From Nonomuraea jiangxiensis (GTDB lineage Bacteria; Actinomycetota; Actinomycetes; Streptosporangiales; Streptosporangiaceae), in assembly GCF_900099965.1 (NCBI RefSeq), contig NZ_FNDJ01000023.1:62001-126000 (forward strand): a stretch of DNA of 64,000 nucleotides, in the 5' to 3' direction. Shown here in pieces: positions 59,395 through 64,000 of the stretch (position 1 is its first letter; each line of letters opens with the position of its first letter). A program made the translations under genes and the position numbers. The notes under the pieces are model-generated. The model worked only from the letters and a program-made list of their open reading frames with translations. It did no database searches and was not told the DNA's origin.

Positions 59395-60489
59395 ATGTCG
59401 AAGGACCTCGCCATGCTCCGAACCCTGCCGCGGCCGCTCGCCGTACTGGCCGCCGTGCTGGTCACCCTGCTCGTCACCGTGCTCGTCACCGTGCCTGTCC
59501 CGGCCGCCGGCGCCGTGGCGGAACCGGCCAAGCCGACGCTCACCTGGTCGGTGCAGCCGGCCGACCAGCAGGGCCCGGACGGCCGGCGGCGGATCGAGCT
59601 CACGCTCGACCCGGGTCAGGTGGTGACCGAGCACCTGGCCGTACGCAACTTCAGCGACGGCACCGCCGTCTTCGCCCTGAAGGCGGCCGACGGTTACCTC
59701 ACCGACAAGGGACGCTTCAACATGCTGCCGTCCGACCGCGCGTCGGCGGACGGCGGCACCTGGATCCAGGTACAGGAACAGGTCACCGTCGGGGCCAACG
59801 AGACGAAGGTGGTGCCGTTCACCATCACCGTGCCCCGCGACGCCACGCCGGGAGACCACCCGGCCGGCATCGCGGCGACGGTCACCAGCACTCAGGGCAC
59901 GGTCGCCGTGGAGGGCCGGGTCGGGTTCCGGGTCATGATGCGGGCCACCGGCACGGTCAGGGCGGCCGTGGCGGTGGACGACCTCACCGCCACGTACGAG
60001 CACTCCTGGAACCCCTTCTCAGCCGGCACCATCCGGGTCACGTACACCGCGAAGAGCGCCGGCAACGTCGCGGTGACGGGTGCCGCCCGGGTGACCGTCG
60101 CAGAGCTGTTCGGCCTGGCCGAACACCATGCCAGGGCCGACGTCCAGGAGATGTTCCCGGGCGGCAGCCGGGAGGTCGGAGCCCGCGTCGAGGGAGTCTG
60201 GGCGTTGGGGCCGCTCCGCACGAGCGTCGACGTGACCCCCGCCACCCGCGACGGCGCCGCGGCCCGGCCCGTCTCGGCCACCGTGACGGTGTGGACCCTG
60301 CCCTGGCCGCAGCTCGCCCTCGCGGCCATCCTCGCAGCCCTCGTCCTCGCCGTCCGGGCCATCATCCGGCGACGCACGAAACGGCTCGCGGACCTGCTCG
60401 CCCGCGCCAGGGAAGAAGGACGGGCAGAGGCCAAAACCGGTGGTCACCCGGGCGGAACCATCGCCGGCGAACGACCCGCGAACGCCTGA
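59395..60489 (+). CDS. DUF916-type membrane-anchored WxL partner protein
   Basis: 364 aa from ATG 59395. Signal peptide/helix (PLAVLAAVLVTLLVTVLVTV); the DUF916-like outer part starts TLTWSVQPADQQGPDGRRRI and has LDPGQVVTEHLAVRNFSDGT, WIQVQEQVTVGANETKVVPF, TITVPRDATPGDHPAGIAAT, exactly the order of that domain (PG-binding in WxL systems). A C-terminal helix (WPQLALAAILAALVLAVRAI, about 303-325) with a basic cytoplasmic tail (RRRTKRLADLLARAREEGRA). It probably anchors the WxL-like protein and any attached enzyme to the cell envelope. Last gene of the unit; a terminator follows. Confidence 0.83.
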   Translation: MSKDLAMLRTLPRPLAVLAAVLVTLLVTVLVTVPVPAAGAVAEPAKPTLTWSVQPADQQGPDGRRRIELTLDPGQVVTEHLAVRNFSDGTAVFALKAADGYLTDKGRFNMLPSDRASADGGTWIQVQEQVTVGANETKVVPFTITVPRDATPGDHPAGIAATVTSTQGTVAVEGRVGFRVMMRATGTVRAAVAVDDLTATYEHSWNPFSAGTIRVTYTAKSAGNVAVTGAARVTVAELFGLAEHHARADVQEMFPGGSREVGARVEGVWALGPLRTSVDVTPATRDGAAARPVSATVTVWTLPWPQLALAAILAALVLAVRAIIRRRTKRLADLLARAREEGRAEAKTGGHPGGTIAGERPANA

Positions 60490-60517
60490 CCCCGCCACCG
60501 AGCCGCTCGGAGGCGTT
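60481..60517 (+). terminator. intrinsic terminator at the end of the operon
   Basis: AACGCCT (60481-60487) pairs with AGGCGTT (60511-60517), enclosing a second hairpin CCGAG-CCG-CTCGG, and the right arm runs into TTTTT (60516-60520). It begins inside the last codons of the DUF916-type gene. One of the few T-run terminators in the window. Confidence 0.75.
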
Positions 60518-60816
60518 TTTCCGCGATCCGCACCCGATGTACGCCCGGCTTAGGGACGAGGCGCCCGATCGACGTGGGCGCCACCGTGCCGGGCGCGCCG
60601 CCCGTGCCTGAGGGGTCGATGGGAGAGGAGCCCGGGCTGGGGCGGTGTGGTCGAAGCACGGGTGAGGACGTGATCAACGTTCCCTATTGCATAGGAAGCT
60701 TTCCTATTTAATACTTCCATCAACGCAGCGTGTTACAGGTACGCCATGCTCCATCGTGCTCCTGCTGCGCGCTTACGCCCTGCCCACACTCGGCGTCCTA
60801 CTTCCCGGAGGTCCTC
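60490..60816. other. 327-base intergenic region with AT-rich promoter part
   Basis: After the terminator nothing coding is recognisable up to the GTG at 60817. Around 60522-60610 a few residues resemble a cytochrome P450 start in a short frame (PHPMYARLRDEAPD), probably a gene scrap. Bases 60670-60720 are AT-rich and palindromic and are probably the promoter of the next gene. Confidence 0.45.
60683..60707. promoter_or_regulatory. overlapping AT-rich palindromes upstream of a small secreted protein
   Basis: ATAGGAA (60691-60697) pairs with TTCCTAT (60701-60707) over three bases, and CCTAT (60683-60687) pairs with ATAGG (60691-60695), so the middle arm can match either side. The spacing gives a three-element array with 8-10 base periodicity. 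Probably a regulator-binding site near the promoter. Confidence 0.5.
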
Positions 60817-61152
60817 GTGACCCGTCGCGTCCCTGCCCTCCTCACCGCCATGCTCGCCTGTCTCGGCGCGCTGTCCGTCTCCGCCGCACCAGCGCAGGCG
60901 GCAGTGGTGGAGGTGACCTACAGCCCGCTCTCGCTCGGCGATTACTGCTCCGCCAAGGTCAACTCCTCCTCCGCCATCGGCTTCTACAACGGGAGCCTGA
61001 GTTGCTACCGCTGGAGCACCGGCGGCTCCGGCATGACCTACACCGGTAGCGGAAGCGCCTCCGCCGCGTGCGCGTACTTCCATCCCACCTACCTCTACCT
61101 CGGCCATGCCCAGGGCGCCAGTCAGGCACTCATCTGCAGGTACTCGGTCTGA
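60817..61152 (+). CDS. small secreted cysteine-containing protein
   Basis: 111 aa from GTG 60817 with GGAGG six bases upstream. Signal peptide TRRVPALLTAMLACLGALSV with cleavage after AQA (about 28). The mature 80 residues are Ser/Gly/Tyr-rich, with four cysteines (GDYCSAK, LSCYRW, AACAYF, LICRYSV), giving two probable disulphides. No family recognised. Similar in style to the 13.0-kb secreted protein but not homologous by eye. Confidence 0.72.
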   Translation: MTRRVPALLTAMLACLGALSVSAAPAQAAVVEVTYSPLSLGDYCSAKVNSSSAIGFYNGSLSCYRWSTGGSGMTYTGSGSASAACAYFHPTYLYLGHAQGASQALICRYSV

Positions 61153-61277
61153 ACAACGCCGGCGCCGCCCCTTCCAGAGGCGGCGCCGCGCCGAGGTCGG
61201 GACCCTGACGAAAGTAAGGGCACGAGCTGGCCTTTCGGGCATGTCGGGTATAGCGGCACTCTTCCTACAGTCCTCCC

Positions 61278-62498
61278 ATGCACCGAACCCGCCGCACCGT
61301 CGCGCTCGCCCTCCTCACCCTGGCACCGACCGCCCTTGTGTCCCCCGCGACGGCCACCTCCACCCCCTCTCCTCCTGCCGCCGCATCGTTTCGCACCACC
61401 CCCGGCTCCACCTCCACCTCGGAGTTTGCGATCCCTCACCCCACCGGACAGTACGAGGTCGGCCGCGACACCCTGCATCTCGTCGACGGCAAGCGCCGCG
61501 ACCCGTGGACGCCAAAAGCCCGCGCACGCGAGCTGATGGTGTCGATGTACTACCCGGCCCGCGCAAGCGGGAGGACCGCACCGTACATGACCCTCGACGA
61601 GGCCCGTCTCCTCCTCGAAGGACAGGGGCTCGACACCACCGTCAGGGCTGAACAACTCGCCGGAGTCCGTACGAACGCACACATCGGCGCCCGCCCCGTC
61701 AGCGGCAAGTATCCCCTCGTGGTGCTCTCCCCAGGGTTCAGCCTCAACCGCGCCACCCTGACCACGCTCGCCGAAGACCTCGCATCGAGGGGCAACGTCG
61801 TCGCACTCGTGGATCACGCCTACGAATCGTTCGGCACCACCTTCCCGGGCGGCCGTACCCTGACCTGCCTCGCGTGCGAGGCGGTGGAGCGGGCGCCATC
61901 CGACGATGCCTCGAAGAGACTGCTGGTCAAGGCCGCCACCAACCGGGCAGCCGACCTCTCCTTCGTCATCGACCAGCTGACCCACCGTGCCAGTCGCGCA
62001 CCCGCCTGGAAGCGCCGGCAGATGATCGACGCGCGCAGGATCGGCGCCGCCGGCCACTCACTGGGCGGCAACGCCGCAGCGAGCGTCATGGCCACCGACC
62101 ACCGCGTGCGCGCCGGGGTGAACCTGGACGGTACCTTCTTCGCCCCCGTCCCCACCTCCGGCCTCGGCAAGCGACCGTTCCTCATGCTCGGCACCAAGGC
62201 CCAGCACTCACCCGACTCCACCGACACAAGCTGGCTCCAAGCATGGCGACGCCTGGACGGCTGGAAGCGCTGGCTGACCGTGGCCGACTCCGGCCACTTC
62301 ACCTTCATCGACCTCCCCATCCTGGGTGGACAGGCCGGGATCGTCGACCCCACCGCACCGCTACCGGGAAAGCGCTCAGGCGAGATCACCACGGCATACG
62401 TAGGCGCCTTCTTCACCCAGCACCTCCACGGCGAACCCCAGCCACTCCTGAACGGCCCGACCCCCACGAATCCCGAAGTCGCCTTCCAGAACCCCTGA
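61278..62498 (+). CDS. secreted PAF-acetylhydrolase/lipase-like alpha/beta hydrolase
   Basis: 406 aa. Signal peptide MHRTRRTVALALLTLAPTAL, cleavage near ATA (about 27). LVDGKRRDPWTPKARARELM and VSMYYPARASG are the typical PAF-AH-II-like opening; VVLSPGFSLNRATLTTLAED is the oxyanion part; nucleophile elbow GAAGHSLGGNAAAS (Ser about residue 257); later an Asp (VNLDGTFF) and His (VADSGHFTFIDLPIL). Hydrolyses short acyl esters or phospholipid-type esters outside the cell. ATG at 61278. Unpaired. Confidence 0.9.
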   Translation: MHRTRRTVALALLTLAPTALVSPATATSTPSPPAAASFRTTPGSTSTSEFAIPHPTGQYEVGRDTLHLVDGKRRDPWTPKARARELMVSMYYPARASGRTAPYMTLDEARLLLEGQGLDTTVRAEQLAGVRTNAHIGARPVSGKYPLVVLSPGFSLNRATLTTLAEDLASRGNVVALVDHAYESFGTTFPGGRTLTCLACEAVERAPSDDASKRLLVKAATNRAADLSFVIDQLTHRASRAPAWKRRQMIDARRIGAAGHSLGGNAAASVMATDHRVRAGVNLDGTFFAPVPTSGLGKRPFLMLGTKAQHSPDSTDTSWLQAWRRLDGWKRWLTVADSGHFTFIDLPILGGQAGIVDPTAPLPGKRSGEITTAYVGAFFTQHLHGEPQPLLNGPTPTNPEVAFQNP

Positions 62499-62794
62499 GC
62501 CCGCGTCGAGACACCGACGGGTGCCGGGCAGCCGATCTCAGCCAGACGCTCCATCGCAGGTGAAAGCGTTGCGTGGGTGTGGAAAAGTACATGGTTTCCT
62601 CGACCGGAACTCCGGCAAGATCTTCGCGGGCTCCGCTCAGGCGCCGCCATCCGGCAGGGGTGACGTCGCCGACGTGGAGCTCGAAGTGACTTTGTCCGAG
62701 ATTCCCACTGGCTGCACGGCACGCTGATCCAGCACCCGCCGGAACGACGGAATGGGAAGAACCTGGAGAGCGAACCTATGTGCAGGAAGTCAGA
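62499..62794. other. 296-base stretch without a confident gene
   Basis: Between the hydrolase stop and the antisense gene pair. A forward frame near 62521 has no family likeness. Nothing else seen. Confidence 0.35.
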
Positions 62795-63043
62795 TCAGGG
62801 ATGCCCGGCGCGGGATGCCGCGGTACATGACCCACGGGAAGATCGGCCGACGGCTGACAGAGTGGCGGGCACTTCTCGCCGGGCCGCCATAGTGGGCGCG
62901 GGAGGTGTGGGCCTGATGACCGTCTTGGCCGCCTGCGCCGGGCACGACCGCCACATGGGCGCCGGCATGGCCGCTCCGCCGCGGTTGACGGTGGTCTCGA
63001 TCTTCTCGAGCTTCCTGATCTTGACCTCAAGCTTCTTCTTCAT
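62795..63043 (-). CDS. small peptide with Lys/Glu-rich leader-like start (possible RiPP precursor)
   Basis: 82 codons from ATG 63043, with an excellent AGGAGAGG ribosome site five bases upstream. The first 18 residues (MKKKLEVKIRKLEKIETT) form an amphipathic Lys/Glu/Leu/Ile helix, as do leader peptides of ribosomally made, modified peptides; VNRGGAAMPAPMW follows. From about residue 33 on the frame is antisense to a Tat/lipoprotein-signal remnant on the other strand and may not be original sequence. No modifying enzyme, protease or exporter gene lies next to it in the window, so the call rests on the start alone. Confidence 0.4.
   Translation of the reverse strand: MKKKLEVKIRKLEKIETTVNRGGAAMPAPMWRSCPAQAAKTVIRPTPPAPTMAARREVPATLSAVGRSSRGSCTAASRAGHP
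62862..62975 (+). pseudogene. N-terminal scrap of a Tat-exported lipoprotein (Rieske-like)
   Basis: Forward frame: RVAGTSRRAAIVGAGGVGLM then TVLAACAGHDRHMGAG. Twin arginine, hydrophobic core and the lipobox LAAC form a textbook Tat-lipoprotein signal as found at the start of small Rieske iron-sulphur proteins. After about 62975 the frame is only antisense of the small peptide gene and carries no Rieske motif. So the 3' part was lost in a rearrangement joining it tail-on to the opposite gene. Confidence 0.45.
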
Positions 63044-63375
63044 GACCTCTCCTCGCTCTCGTGTCCGAGACCGGCCGCAGGGAGGCTCCCCGAGCGACCA
63101 GCGAAAGGACGGATGACCGACAGGCAACTGACTCGCCCTGTCGTTCGAGGTGAAGGTTGCCGTAAGCGTAAGTGACAGGACAAGCGCGAAGTTCTGCATC
63201 GACCTTTAAGCGGAGCTACATGCTTGACGCGAGCACATCGTCTACGGTGCCGACCTGCCCACCACACTCCAGATCGGCTCTGGTCACACGAAACCCCCGA
63301 GCATGACAGCCCTGTTCATCGGCACCACAGGCCGTGGTTACAGCAAGGAGTACAAAGTAGGGCAGTATGCCCTGA
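63044..63375. other. 332-base stretch, promoter region of the two flanking genes
   Basis: Between the divergent starts of the small peptide (63043, reverse) and the lipoprotein (63376, forward). No coding frame with family likeness. The stretch around 63160-63180 (GTAAGCGTAAGTGACAGG) contains short near-repeats, but no promoter can be fixed. Confidence 0.35.
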
Positions 63376-64000
63376 ATGGCTTATCGGATCGTTGTCCCCT
63401 TTATCGCCTTGCTCATGATCTCGGCCTGCGCAGGGCCGCCGCAGACCGCGCCTTCAGCCACCTCCGTGCCGTCTCCCTCCAGTTCGCAGACCGCCGCCTC
63501 GACCACCAGCCCGGGCCCCGGAGAGCAGCAGGCGCAGCCCGTGTTGGCCGAGACGCGCAGCACGTTGACCCCGGAGCTCAAGGTCGAGGTCGTCGGCCTG
63601 AACCGAGTGAAGAGCAAGCACCTGGTCATCCAGGTCAGGCTCAGCAACACCGGCGCCGAGGAGCGACTGTCGTGGACCGGCCAGATGGGCGACAACACCC
63701 GTCCGCTGGGGCGGATCCGGTGGGCGTCCGGCATCGGCGTACTCGACACCGAGGCCCACGCCTTGATCCTGCCGTACAAGCCGGCCGACTTCCCGTGTCT
63801 GTGCACCGACCAGGACCGCGACGGCCTCGGCTACTTCATCGACCCAGGCGAGTCGATCTCCCTGTACGCGGTCACGCCCGCACCGTCGGGCAACCCCGCG
63901 AGCACCACGGTGGTCACCCCCGTCGGCCCGCCCATGCCGAACGTCCCGATCAGCGACGAGCCGCCCGCCGTCCCGCCCGGCATGCTCATCCCCGACCCCG
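63376..64000 (+). CDS. lipoprotein of unknown function, cut by window end
   Basis: ATG at 63376, open to the window edge (208 codons seen). Signal with lipobox MISAC (Cys18-19), a Ser/Thr/Pro-rich linker (residues 22-50), then a beta-sandwich-like domain: LKVEVVGLNRVKSKHLVIQV, RLSNTGAEERLSWTGQMGDN, LPYKPADFPCLCTDQDRDGL, FIDPGESISLYAVTPAP. This resembles the DUF4352/immunoprotective extracellular fold used by many actinomycete lipoproteins. DQDRDGLG looks like a calcium-binding turn. C-terminal part unknown. Confidence 0.75.
   Translation, partial: MAYRIVVPFIALLMISACAGPPQTAPSATSVPSPSSSQTAASTTSPGPGEQQAQPVLAETRSTLTPELKVEVVGLNRVKSKHLVIQVRLSNTGAEERLSWTGQMGDNTRPLGRIRWASGIGVLDTEAHALILPYKPADFPCLCTDQDRDGLGYFIDPGESISLYAVTPAPSGNPASTTVVTPVGPPMPNVPISDEPPAVPPGMLIPDP

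Overview
The window is high-GC DNA from an actinomycete. Codons end mostly in G or C. A mycothiol-dependent DinB-type enzyme, SigE-type and SnoaL-fused ECF sigma factors, DUF5994, DUF6624, STAS/GAF stress proteins and a WXG100/YbaB set all point to Streptosporangiaceae or a close relative; a Nonomuraea-like genome is my guess, not a demonstrated fact. No rRNA, tRNA or CRISPR array was recognised.

Layout. 1-2.7 kb: minus-strand stress cluster with a truncated GAF-containing protein, a fatty-acid desaturase, a STAS protein and DUF5994. 2.8-3.9 kb: tyrosine recombinase next to an 11-6-11 inverted repeat. 4.3-9.4 kb: a worn region with an NmrA remnant, a frameshifted MFS and SDR, a vanadium-type haloperoxidase, a ferredoxin fused to a peroxiredoxin scrap, and a scrap of an IS5-type transposase. 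9.4-19.9 kb: a repeat lipoprotein, a chloramphenicol-phosphotransferase-like kinase, a HEAT-type protein, small secreted proteins, a frameshifted epoxide hydrolase and Na+/H+ antiporter, an XRE regulator, and a broken secreted-protein gene. 20-24.3 kb: a beta-propeller protein, an NmrA-like protein, and an operon of 29-aa ORF / PNPOx-like protein / ECF sigma / DHFR-like protein. 24.4-30.1 kb: a LuxR-type two-component system divergent from a lipoprotein-adaptor-ATPase-permease (MacAB-like) operon. 30.2-35.8 kb: a glycosyltransferase, an SDR/TetR divergent pair with two tandem palindromes, a DUF6624 lipoprotein, a LysR and an epimerase-type SDR. 35.9-39.1 kb: a WXG100-type / CpnT-N-like / YbaB operon beside a SigE-type sigma and a membrane propeller protein. 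39.4-50.4 kb: NhaA, a decayed LysR and cupin, LysR, SnoaL, HxlR/MFS divergent pair, TetR/SDR/Gdx-type SMR unit, an acyltransferase-domain protein, epoxide hydrolase, and a WYL regulator.

50.5-60.5 kb is the most distinctive part. A promoter with LacI-type operator sequence precedes two very large secreted glycoside hydrolases (MGH1-like and GH43) that end in the same roughly 95-residue two-cysteine domain. They are followed directly by a WxL-like surface protein and a DUF916-type membrane-anchored protein, and the run closes with an intrinsic terminator. This looks like one transcription unit for degrading a complex polysaccharide at the cell surface, with the shared domain as a possible attachment module.

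60.5-64 kb holds a small secreted protein behind AT-rich palindromes, a PAF-acetylhydrolase-like esterase, an antisense overlap between a Rieske-like Tat-signal remnant and a small Lys/Glu-rich peptide gene, and a truncated lipoprotein.

Several otherwise well-preserved genes carry single-base indels in short homopolymers. These may be real pseudogenes or consensus errors in the assembly; reads would decide.
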